Assembly (NCBI GenBank): GCA_022820645.1
Contig: JAJEFD010000006.1
Span: 172,186-236,185 of the forward strand
Length of the DNA: 64,000 bases
Source: Dehalococcoidia bacterium
GTDB taxonomy: Bacteria; Chloroflexota; Dehalococcoidia; Lucifugimonadales; Australimonadaceae
Direction of reading: 5' to 3'
Shown one piece after another: positions 1 to 6,861 of the stretch. Each line of letters begins with the position of its first letter. The stretch's first letter is position 1. A program made the position numbers and the translations under genes. The notes beneath the pieces were generated by a model, which searched no databases, was not told where the DNA came from, and saw nothing but the letters and a program-made list of their open reading frames with translations.

Positions 1-421
1 AACTGGGGGAGAGGACGAGGTCTCCCTCCTGCATCCGGAAGCGCTCGCCCTCCTGGACCGTGAAGGCGCCCTCGCCCTCGATGACGAACCGTATGGCGGC
101 TGCGGTGTGGCGGTGCGCCTCGGCGATCTCGCCGGGCCAGACGATCTGGACGGCGGCGGACATCGTCTTGGTCGCGCCGGCCGTCGGGTTCTTCAGGCCG
201 GGGTTGCGCATCGTGAGCGCCCGGCGGAAGCCCTGCCCTTTCAGGCTCTCCAGCTCGCCCGCCTGTATCGCGAGCTCGCGCATCCTGTCCCAGCGCCACA
301 CGTGCGGCGCGAGTTTCGGACGCTCAGGCGGGTTCGCATGCATCACCCACAGGGGGTTGATGTTCTCGTCGTCCAACTCCTGGTGGTACGCCTTCTCGGT
401 CTCCGGCATCGTCCAACTCAT
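1..421 (-). CDS. Gentisate 1,2-dioxygenase, N-terminal part (gene runs off the left edge)
   Basis: The first 140 residues of a cupin ring-cleavage dioxygenase that opens gentisate to maleylpyruvate using Fe(II). The start ATG at 421 follows an AGGAGG box. The first cupin metal site is visible at residues 103-105 (EAHRHT), followed by AAAIRFVIEGEG, which is the form of the motif usual in gentisate dioxygenases rather than in generic cupins. The second cupin domain and the C terminus lie outside the window. The gene sits 16 bases downstream of an FAH-family hydrolase on the same strand, which fits the gentisate pathway. 1-Hydroxy-2-naphthoate or salicylate 1,2-dioxygenase are close alternatives in the same family. 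Confidence 0.8.
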   Translation of the reverse strand, partial: MSWTMPETEKAYHQELDDENINPLWVMHANPPERPKLAPHVWRWDRMRELAIQAGELESLKGQGFRRALTMRNPGLKNPTAGATKTMSAAVQIVWPGEIAEAHRHTAAAIRFVIEGEGAFTVQEGERFRMQEGDLVLSPS

Positions 422-437
422 GGTCGTCCTCCTCCTC

Positions 438-1292
438 TTACTCTCTGGCCTGCGCTCTTGCCGACAGTTCACCTACCTGACTGATGTTGATCGTGACGAG
501 GTCGCCCGGTCCGACGGAGCCGACGCCCTCAGGCGTGCCCGTGAACACGAGGTCGCCGGGCTCCATGCGGGCCACCCACGACATGTTCGCTATCTGGTTC
601 TTGCAGTCCACAATCATGTCGCGGGTGAACGCGTGCTGGCGCAACTCCTCGTTCACCCAGAGGTTGATCTCGAGGTCCTGCGGGTCCGCTATCTCGTCCG
701 CCGTCACGATGCACGAGCCTATGGGGGCGAACGTGTCGAACGACTTGCGCTTGCTCCTGTCCTCCGGCCCGCGCACGGTCATGTCCAACCCGCAGGTGTA
801 GCCGAACACGTGCGAGAGCGCGTCGTCCACGGGGATCATGCTTCCGCCCTTGCCAATCACCATGACCAGTTCGGACTCGTGGTGGATGACACGGTCGGAG
901 TATGGCAGCAGGATGGGGTCGTTCGGGCCGGAGACGGCGCTGGACGCCTTCAGGAACATCCCCTGGTCGGACGACACCTGCGGCGCGGTGCCGCTCCACG
1001 GGCTGTCCTGCATCTCCTCGTGATGCGCCTTGTAGTTCACCGGCTGCGCGTACACCTTGCGCGGCGCGGGCACCGGCGGGAGCAGGCGCACGGAGTTGAG
1101 CGGCACGCCGCTCTCCGACGCCGCCATCGCCTCCACCTGCGGGCGCAGGCCGTCCCACCGCTCTATGAGGAGCAGCATGCGCATAGGCTCGAACTCGGCC
1201 GGCAACTCCGGCAGCAGGCCGGTCACGTCAACGACGTTATCGCTGTCGGTCAACACGCCTATGCGGTAATCGTCGAAACTCACGAGGCGCAT
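438..1292 (-). CDS. Fumarylacetoacetate hydrolase (FAH) family protein, likely fumarylpyruvate hydrolase
   Basis: A 284-residue protein of the FAH fold, whose members hydrolyse C-C bonds of acylpyruvates with Mg2+. Visible family signatures are YAQPVNYKAHHEEM in the N-terminal half, the acidic metal-site strand HHESELVMVIGKGG, and the C-terminal MEPGDLVFTGTPEGVG. The in-frame GTG at 1313 was passed over because the ATG at 1292 has AAGGAG at the right distance. Lying next to a gentisate dioxygenase, it most likely splits fumarylpyruvate (or maleylpyruvate directly) to pyruvate plus fumarate or maleate. This substrate is inferred from context. 2-hydroxyhepta-2,4-diene-1,7-dioate isomerase is another family role. 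Confidence 0.85.
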   Translation of the reverse strand: MRLVSFDDYRIGVLTDSDNVVDVTGLLPELPAEFEPMRMLLLIERWDGLRPQVEAMAASESGVPLNSVRLLPPVPAPRKVYAQPVNYKAHHEEMQDSPWSGTAPQVSSDQGMFLKASSAVSGPNDPILLPYSDRVIHHESELVMVIGKGGSMIPVDDALSHVFGYTCGLDMTVRGPEDRSKRKSFDTFAPIGSCIVTADEIADPQDLEINLWVNEELRQHAFTRDMIVDCKNQIANMSWVARMEPGDLVFTGTPEGVGSVGPGDLVTINISQVGELSARAQARE

Positions 1293-1409
1293 ACGTTTCT
1301 CCTTCACCTTCACCCATCAAGGGAGAGGGGACAGCGAAACGCTAACACCGGCGCAGAGGCGGGTCAACGCGCGTTGGAGCCGTCGCTGGCGCGCCGACCC
1401 CAACGCGTG

Positions 1410-2024
1410 TCAGTGCAGCGGCGAGAACGAGGCGGGGACCATGTGGCGCACGACCTGGTGCACGGCGCTCACGTCCGTGTGCGGCGGCCAGATGCCTTCC
1501 TTCAGGTAGATGCCCCGGAGTTCGTCGCGGTGCGCCCAGTCCTTGTACGGCCACAGCTGGTAGAAGCGGTTGAGCTGTCCCAGGTCGCTCATGAAGAAGC
1601 AGCCGGGGTAGAGCTCCAGCCGCTTCGGGGACTGCTCGCTGAACTGCTGCATCACGGAGCGGAGCGTGCCGGAGGGGAAGGTGTACATCCGCAACTCGTA
1701 CAGGTTGCCCCACTCGCGCGGGCCGTCCAGCGGGTCGTTCACCGGCGACCCCGCGAGGATGTCGCTCTCCATCGAGACCGCAAACTCGGTGATGTCGGGC
1801 GGCCAGATGCCGTCTGCTATCGCCTTTGTACGCACGTCCGCGCGCTGTTGCAGCGACTCGTAGGCCCACAGGTGCACGATCTGGTTGAGCGGCCCGATCT
1901 CCGTGTGCCAGAAGCCGACCAGTGGCGAGAGTTTCGTGCGCGCCTCTATCTTCTCGGCGAAGCGCCGTTCGACCTCGGGCACGGAGTTGGCCGTGAGGTT
2001 GTAGGTCCGCAATTCGTAGATCAT
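1410..2024 (-). CDS. NIPSNAP family protein with two tandem domains
   Basis: A 204-residue protein made of two NIPSNAP (ferredoxin-like, dimeric alpha/beta barrel type) repeats. The first begins MIYELRTYNL and the second begins near residue 108 with YELRMYTF. Both carry the LNQIVHLW / LNRFYQLW strand and both end in GIWPP. The start at 2024 is chosen because the AGGAGG is only one base from the first ATG (2030) but seven from this one. Biochemical function of bacterial NIPSNAP proteins is poorly defined. Genes of this family recur in aromatic catabolic operons, and here it is the first gene of the gentisate-type operon. Confidence 0.85.
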   Translation of the reverse strand: MIYELRTYNLTANSVPEVERRFAEKIEARTKLSPLVGFWHTEIGPLNQIVHLWAYESLQQRADVRTKAIADGIWPPDITEFAVSMESDILAGSPVNDPLDGPREWGNLYELRMYTFPSGTLRSVMQQFSEQSPKRLELYPGCFFMSDLGQLNRFYQLWPYKDWAHRDELRGIYLKEGIWPPHTDVSAVHQVVRHMVPASFSPLH

Positions 2025-2272
2025 CCGCATTCCTCCTGGAAAGGTCAGGGGGAGTGTAGCGCAGCGAGAGAATCCGCGCCGCACGCCTCCGATCCCCTGC
2101 TGCGGAGCATCCGCACAGGGCGGATGGGCGCAATTCCGCCGTATCAGGCGTGATATTGCGAAATTTCCTCAAAAATGAGGCTTCAGGGGACTTGTAGAGT
2201 ACCTATCTGGTAGGAAAGCATTGCTCTGTGATTCTGCAGCCCCACAGGCTGCGACTACAGAAGGAGGACAGA

Positions 2273-2428
2273 ATGCAGGCATACTGCGTCAAGTGTCGGG
2301 ACAAGCGAGACATGAGTGGCCCGCGCGACGAGACGACGAAGAATGGCAAGCCGATCATCAAGGGGACGTGCGGCGTCTGCGGCACGGGCCTCAACATCAT
2401 CGGCAAGACCATGGCCCAGATGAGCTAG
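2273..2428 (+). CDS. Small zinc-ribbon-like protein (DUF5679 type)
   Basis: A 51-residue protein with two Cys-x-x-Cys pairs, YCVKCRDK at residues 4-11 and CGVCGTG at 33-39, joined by a basic KNGKPIIKGTC segment. This is the layout of the DUF5679 treble-clef or zinc-ribbon family. ATG 2273 is preceded by AGAAGGAGGACAGA, so it is clearly translated. The function is unknown, and a zinc-binding or nucleic-acid role is only a guess from the fold. It stands alone between convergent and divergent neighbours. Confidence 0.75.
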   Translation: MQAYCVKCRDKRDMSGPRDETTKNGKPIIKGTCGVCGTGLNIIGKTMAQMS

Positions 2429-2476
2429 AGCCCCAGGGCTCTCTGCGGGAAGCCCGGCGACCAGCCGGGCTTTCCC
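2427..2476 (+). terminator. Two stacked hairpins after the zinc-ribbon gene
   Basis: AGAGCCC-CA-GGGCTCT (2427-2442) overlaps the stop codon, and a second stem AAGCCCGGC/GCCGGGCTT follows at about 2450-2473. Both lie between convergent genes, so a bidirectional terminator is likely, though there is only a short T run. Confidence 0.6.
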
Positions 2477-2481
2477 GTTGG

Positions 2482-3315
2482 CTAGTACATCACATCCCCA
2501 CCGGAGACGGAGACCGCAAGGCCGGTTATGTAGTCCGACTCAGTGGACGACAGGAACGCGGCCATCCTCGCGATGTCTTCCGTCTCCGTGATCCGTCCGA
2601 GCGGGTTCGCCCGCGCGCGCACCGCCGCCCTCTGGCGCAACTGTTCATCGGACGTCATGCCGGACGGTCGCATCACTTCTGCTTCCAACACGGCGCGCTC
2701 CGTTTCGGCCAGCCCAGGACAGACCGCGTTCACGTTCACTCCGTACGGCGCGAGTTCGTGCGCGACCGACTGCGTGAACCCCACCAAAGCAAACTTGGAC
2801 GCCGTGTACGCAGCGAATCGCGGAACCCCACGTTTGCCTGCCAGGGAGGAAATGATAATGATCTTTCCTCCGCCCCCACGCTCGATCATGTGACGGGCAA
2901 CCGCCCGCGTACACAGGAACGTGCCCCGCACGTTCACCCGCTGCACCTCGTCGAACGCCTCCTCGGTCAACTCCACCAGCGGCACGCGGTCCGGCCCCGG
3001 GCGCGAACCGGCGTTGTTCACCAAGATGTCGATCCGTCCGAAGCGCTCCAACGTCTCCTGGACCATCCGCTCGACTGACGCGCTGTCCGATATGTCACCG
3101 ACCAGTATGAGCGGATTCCGTCCCTCCGTAGCTATCTCCGCCGCGACCGACTCCAGCCCCTGCCAGCCGCCCGCGCTGCCGTAGGGGTTCAGCGCGACGT
3201 CGTTCACGGCGACGTCGGCGCCCTCGCGCGCGAGCCGGTTGGCGATGGCCCGTCCAAAGCCGCGCTCGCCGCCCGCGCCCGTCACCAGCGCCACTTTGCC
3301 CGTGAGGTCGTACAT
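2482..3315 (-). CDS. SDR family NAD(P)-dependent oxidoreductase (tandem copy 1)
   Basis: A 277-residue classical short-chain dehydrogenase/reductase. The cofactor glycine motif TGAGGERGFG lies at residues 12-21, NNAG near 100, the catalytic Ser in IISSLAGKRG, and the YTASK catalytic Tyr/Lys at about 170/174. The C terminus ITGLAVSVSGGDVMY is the usual SDR tail. An in-frame GTG six bases upstream is an alternative start. It oxidises or reduces an unknown alcohol or ketone. A nearly identical paralogue lies 41 bases upstream on the same strand (3357-4190). The two diverge mainly around residues 64-75 and 200-225. Confidence 0.9.
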   Translation of the reverse strand: MYDLTGKVALVTGAGGERGFGRAIANRLAREGADVAVNDVALNPYGSAGGWQGLESVAAEIATEGRNPLILVGDISDSASVERMVQETLERFGRIDILVNNAGSRPGPDRVPLVELTEEAFDEVQRVNVRGTFLCTRAVARHMIERGGGGKIIIISSLAGKRGVPRFAAYTASKFALVGFTQSVAHELAPYGVNVNAVCPGLAETERAVLEAEVMRPSGMTSDEQLRQRAAVRARANPLGRITETEDIARMAAFLSSTESDYITGLAVSVSGGDVMY

Positions 3316-3356
3316 GGTCACGTCATCTCGCAGGCCGTAGCCCGGACGGGCTGGGG

Positions 3357-4190
3357 CTAATACATCACGTCCCCGCCGGAGACGGAGACCGCAAGGCCGG
3401 TTATGTAGTCCGATTCAGCGGACGACAGGAACGCGGCCATCCTCGCGATGTCTTCCGTCTCTGTGATCCGTCCGAGCGGGTTCGCCCGCGTCCGGTCAGC
3501 CACCATCCCCCGCAACTGCTCCTCAGCCGTCGTTCCCGACGGCTTTATCGCGTCGGCGATGAATGCGGCGCGCTCCGTCTCCGCGAGCCCGGGGCAGACA
3601 GCGTTCACGTTCACCCCGTGCGGTCCCAGTTCGTGCGCCACCGACTGCGTGAAACCCACGAGCGCGAACTTCGACGCCGTGTAGGCCGCGTAGCGCGGCA
3701 TCCCCCGCTTCCCTGCCGTGGAGGCGATGATGACGATCTTCCCCCCTCCGCCGCGCTCGATCATGTGCCGTGCCACCGCACGCGTGCAGAGGAACGTGCC
3801 GCGCACGTTCACCCGCTGCACCTCGTCGAACGCCTCCTCCGTCAGCTCCACGAGCGGCACGCGGTCCGGCCCCGGTCGAGACCCCGCGTTATTCACGAGG
3901 ATGTCTATCCGTCCGAAACGTTCCAGCGTCTCCCGGACCATGCGCTCGACGGACGCGCTGTCCGACACGTCGCCGACCAGCGCGAGCGAACTTCTCCCTG
4001 TTTCGGCTATCTCGGCTGCGACCGACTCCAGCCCCTGCCAGCCGCCCGCGCTGCCGTAAGGGTTCAGCGCGACATCATTCACGGCGACGTCCGCGCCCTC
4101 GCGTGCGAGCCGGTTGGCGATGGCGCGGCCAAACCCGCGTTCGCCGCCGGCGCCCGTCACCAGCGCCACTTTGCCCGTCAGGTCGTACAT
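3357..4190 (-). CDS. SDR family NAD(P)-dependent oxidoreductase (tandem copy 2)
   Basis: A 277-residue SDR with the same TGAGGERGFG, NNAG, IIASTAGKRG and YTASK motifs as its downstream twin. The first 60 residues are identical between the two proteins after the start. The active-site Ser strand differs (IASTAG versus ISSLAG), as do the residues after AETER, which is the substrate-loop region. ATG 4190 is used in place of the in-frame TTG at 4196. This is a recent tandem duplication with some divergence in the substrate side. The substrate is unknown. Confidence 0.9.
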   Translation of the reverse strand: MYDLTGKVALVTGAGGERGFGRAIANRLAREGADVAVNDVALNPYGSAGGWQGLESVAAEIAETGRSSLALVGDVSDSASVERMVRETLERFGRIDILVNNAGSRPGPDRVPLVELTEEAFDEVQRVNVRGTFLCTRAVARHMIERGGGGKIVIIASTAGKRGMPRYAAYTASKFALVGFTQSVAHELGPHGVNVNAVCPGLAETERAAFIADAIKPSGTTAEEQLRGMVADRTRANPLGRITETEDIARMAAFLSSAESDYITGLAVSVSGGDVMY

Positions 4191-4196
4191 GTTCAA

Positions 4197-4234
4197 CCCT
4201 CACCCTGACCCTCTCCCACGCCTGGGAGAGGGGA
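4197..4234. repeat. CCCTCACCCTGACCCTCTCCC-type repeat unit
   Basis: A CTCTCCC-ACGCCT-GGGAGAG hairpin preceded by AACCCTCACCCTGACC lies between the second SDR and the amidohydrolase. It matches the GGGAGAGG...GGGTGAGGG units found at 34687-35012 and 37325-37396 in inverted orientation. Confidence 0.5.
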
Positions 4235-5266
4235 TCAAACGGTTGTCATCCCATAGAAGCGCGCTGCGTTCAGCCCGGCGACCTTCGCCCGCTGCTCGGG
4301 GGTCATGTCCTCGCGCGCAAGCAAGTGCTGGATATTCTCCGGGAACTCGGCGTCCCAGTGGGGAAAGTCCGACGCGAACATGATGATGTCCTCGCCCAGG
4401 ATGCGCATCGTCTCCGGCAGCATCCGCTCCTCGGCCTCGCAGGAGATGAAGATGTTGCCGGAAGCGAGGTACTCGCTCGGGTACTTCGTGAGGAGCGGCG
4501 AGTCGACGTGACCGCGCAGGTGGTAGCGCTCATCCATCCGGTCGAGCATGTAGACCGTCCAGCCGCAGCCCGCCTCCAGAAACGCGATCTTCAGGTCCGG
4601 GAACTTCTCCGGGACGCCGGAGAGGATGATGCTCACGAACTGCTTCATCTGCGTGAACGCGTGGCCGAGCGAGTGCACCTGCGAGAGGTTGTCGAACAGG
4701 AACTCGTCGTAGGAGCCGGTGATGCGTCCGCTGCCGTGCACCGCGAGCGGCACGCCGAGGCGCTGCGCCTCTTCGTAGATGACGTCGAACTGCGGCTTGC
4801 CGAACTGGTACGGCCCCTCCGGCAGCATCCCGCCGAGGAAGCCAAGCTCGTTGACCGTGCGTCGCAGCTCCTCGGCTGCGGCGGGCGGGTCCTGCACCGG
4901 CAACAGCGCGACGCCCTTGAAGCGCGAGTCCGCCTGCAGGTAGGTGTCGAACAGCCAATTGTTGTAGGCGCGTGAGCGGACGATGGCGAAGTCCGGCTCC
5001 ATGAGCCAGCCCGCGCCAAGGCTCCCGGTGGGGAAGAGCGCCGACGCCGCAAGCCCGCCGCGGTCCAGCGCGTCGAGCCAGACGCCGGTGTCCACCTGGC
5101 GCGTGCCGAGGCGGCCGCCGAGCGTGTTGTCGAACCCGTCGCGCGGGGAGTTCGCGCTCAGGCGCGGCCTCTCGTTGTATGGCGCGGGCAGATACGGGCG
5201 TATGTCCTCGTCCGCGTCGCGCACGTGCCCGTCCGCGTCGATGCAGAGCGTTGCCGTAGTCGTCAT
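4235..5266 (-). CDS. Amidohydrolase family protein (PF04909, decarboxylase-like)
   Basis: A 343-residue TIM-barrel metalloenzyme of the ACMSD/resorcylate decarboxylase group. The N-terminal metal motif is IDADGHVRD, so Asp12-x-His14 replaces the usual His-x-His. Later metal-site strands are LAVHGSGR, AFLEAGCGW and the C-terminal FASDFPHWD. The 48-residue upstream extension was discarded because ATG 5266 follows AAGGAGG with six bases of spacing. Family members decarboxylate or hydrolyse carboxylated ring compounds. Which reaction applies here cannot be told. It is divergent from the TctC gene and shares a regulatory region with it. Confidence 0.85.
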   Translation of the reverse strand: MTTTATLCIDADGHVRDADEDIRPYLPAPYNERPRLSANSPRDGFDNTLGGRLGTRQVDTGVWLDALDRGGLAASALFPTGSLGAGWLMEPDFAIVRSRAYNNWLFDTYLQADSRFKGVALLPVQDPPAAAEELRRTVNELGFLGGMLPEGPYQFGKPQFDVIYEEAQRLGVPLAVHGSGRITGSYDEFLFDNLSQVHSLGHAFTQMKQFVSIILSGVPEKFPDLKIAFLEAGCGWTVYMLDRMDERYHLRGHVDSPLLTKYPSEYLASGNIFISCEAEERMLPETMRILGEDIIMFASDFPHWDAEFPENIQHLLAREDMTPEQRAKVAGLNAARFYGMTTV

Positions 5267-5318
5267 CCCCGACCTCCTTCTTCCGTGTTCCTCCGCGCGG
5301 CGCAGGATAGGCCGGTAG

Positions 5319-5351
5319 TGTGAAGACGGCAACTTGTGAACGATATTCACA
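5319..5351. promoter_or_regulatory. Candidate operator with three TGTGAA half-sites
   Basis: TGTGAA occurs at 5319-5324 and again at 5335-5340, and its complement TTCACA lies at 5346-5351. The last two form an inverted repeat with a 5-base spacer, and the outer pair extends to TAGTGTGAA/TTCACACTA. The site lies between the divergent amidohydrolase and TctC genes, just upstream of the promoter at 5370. This is the arrangement of a GntR- or FadR-type regulator site, but no regulator gene is next to it. Confidence 0.45.
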
Positions 5352-5369
5352 CTAGAGGGCTTCCAACGA

Positions 5370-5398
5370 TTGACCTGACGCCCGCGCACAGGTACATT
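5370..5398 (+). promoter_or_regulatory. Sigma-70-like promoter of the TctC-TctA-TctB operon
   Basis: TTGACC (5370-5375), a 17-base spacer and TACATT (5393-5398) make a well-spaced -35/-10 pair. It leaves a leader of about 85 bases before the TctC start at 5492. Confidence 0.5.
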
Positions 5399-5491
5399 GC
5401 GCCGCAACAATCGACCACATGCCGACGACCCGCTCTGAAAGCGGTTCGATAACGTGTGTCAAGACACAGCGCAACGCAGGAGGAAAACCGA

Positions 5492-6775
5492 ATGCGCATC
5501 CACCGACTCCTGGCCCTTGGCGCGATAGCCATGATACTGGCGCTCTTCGCGGCTTGCGGCGGTGACGAAGATCCCACTGCGACGCCCCGTCCGGCGGCTA
5601 CGCCTACGCCGACTCCCACGGCTGAAGCGATGATGGCTGACGAGCCTACACCCACGCCTGACGCGATGACGTCGGACGAGCCTACGCCCACGCCTGACGC
5701 GATCAGGGCAGACCCAACCGCCACCCCGACGCCACGGCCGACACCGACCCCCGTACCACCCCCACCCGCCTTCGACGCGGAAGACTACTTCGGGGGCAAG
5801 ACCATCAAGATCATCACGGGAGCCAGCCCGGGCGGCGGGTACGACACCTTCAGCAGGCTTCTCGCCGCGGCGGCCGAGCGGTACTTCCCGGAGAGCACGC
5901 GCTTCATCGTGCAGAACCTCCCCGGCGCGGGGCAGTTGCGCGGCCTGCGCGCAGTGCTCGACTCGAAGCCCGACGGCTACACCATCGGCCCGACACACTC
6001 ACGCTGGTTCGCCCGCCAGGTGCTCATCGGCGACATCGAGGGCTTCGACATCGACGCCATCCACATCCTCGGCTCCCCGACGTTCACTGTCGGCGAGGAC
6101 GGTTTCTGCCTAGACAAGGACTTCGCCTCGTCCTGGCAGGAGGTACTGGACAACAACCTCGAGATCAGGGTCGGCTCTGCAGGGCCGGGCAACGAGCCTG
6201 CCATCGAGTTCATGATTCAGAACGGCGCGCCGTTCAAGCTCGTCTACGGTTACGGAGGTTCGTCCGAGATCATGGCGGCATTCGACCGCGGCGAGGTTGA
6301 CGGGACGAACCGCTGCAGCCCGGGCACCGCAGGACGCCTCTACCCCGAGTGGATAGAGCAGGGACGCCTCGTTCCCATCTTCTACGAGAAGAAGCCGTAC
6401 AACGACGAATGGCTGGCCAACCTGGGACACTCCGGACCGCTGCCCTCCTTCCGTGACCTGCCGGGCCTCACTTTCGACGCGGCTCAGGCGGAGGCGCTTG
6501 AGTTGAACCTGCTCGTGACCGAGATATCGCGCGTCTTCTTCCTGCCCCCGGGCGTGCCGGACGACGTGCGGCAGTACTGGCAGTCCGTGTTCGACCAGTT
6601 GATGGAGGACGGCCGGTTCAAGGAATCGGTCGAGATCGCTGGGTATGCGGACGACTTCGGCTACGGCAGAAGCGAAGACATCCTGGACATCGTCAACCGG
6701 GTACGGAACGCCAGCGACGCGACGCGCGCGATCGCGCTCGAGTTGAGCGGCGTCGAAGGCCTCGTAGTGAACTAG
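5492..6775 (+). CDS. tctC: Tripartite tricarboxylate transporter solute-binding lipoprotein (TctC/Bug family)
   Basis: A 427-residue extracytoplasmic receptor. A signal peptide ends in the lipobox ALFAAC with the acylated Cys near residue 22. Next comes a linker of about 70 residues built of TPTPTP and EPTPTPDA repeats. The Bug domain then starts at about residue 98 (GKTIKIITGASPGGGYD) and shows the conserved NLPGAG and KPDGYTIG elements. ATG 5492 is preceded by AGGAGG. It captures a carboxylate and delivers it to TctA/TctB encoded directly downstream. The ligand is unknown, and citrate-type di- or tricarboxylates are family precedents. Confidence 0.9.
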   Translation: MRIHRLLALGAIAMILALFAACGGDEDPTATPRPAATPTPTPTAEAMMADEPTPTPDAMTSDEPTPTPDAIRADPTATPTPRPTPTPVPPPPAFDAEDYFGGKTIKIITGASPGGGYDTFSRLLAAAAERYFPESTRFIVQNLPGAGQLRGLRAVLDSKPDGYTIGPTHSRWFARQVLIGDIEGFDIDAIHILGSPTFTVGEDGFCLDKDFASSWQEVLDNNLEIRVGSAGPGNEPAIEFMIQNGAPFKLVYGYGGSSEIMAAFDRGEVDGTNRCSPGTAGRLYPEWIEQGRLVPIFYEKKPYNDEWLANLGHSGPLPSFRDLPGLTFDAAQAEALELNLLVTEISRVFFLPPGVPDDVRQYWQSVFDQLMEDGRFKESVEIAGYADDFGYGRSEDILDIVNRVRNASDATRAIALELSGVEGLVVN

Positions 6776-6788
6776 CGCACTTGCCAGA

Positions 6789-6819
6789 TGCCGGTGCGGA
6801 CATACGATCCGCACCGGCA
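6789..6819 (+). other. Stable hairpin between tctC and tctA
   Basis: A perfect 12-bp stem, TGCCGGTGCGGA / TCCGCACCGGCA, with a 7-base loop lies in the 86-base gap between tctC and tctA. No T tract follows, so it is better read as an mRNA-stabilising or partially terminating hairpin. Such an element would give more binding protein than permease, as is common after the first gene of transporter operons. Confidence 0.55.
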
Positions 6820-6861
6820 CGGCATACGTAAGGCGAAACAACAGAAAGGACGTGCCGCCCT

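Noticed and set aside
60..2153. A 697-codon open frame on the plus strand
   Set aside because: It is antisense to the gentisate dioxygenase, FAH and NIPSNAP genes; it lacks a ribosome site and any family features. High GC makes long shadow frames common here.
5570..5765. Short tandem repeats (ACGCCTACGCC-like) suggestive of a microsatellite or CRISPR-like array
   Set aside because: They encode the Thr-Pro linker of the lipoprotein, have no constant spacers and keep the reading frame. The same applies at 37580-37650 and 41380-41570.
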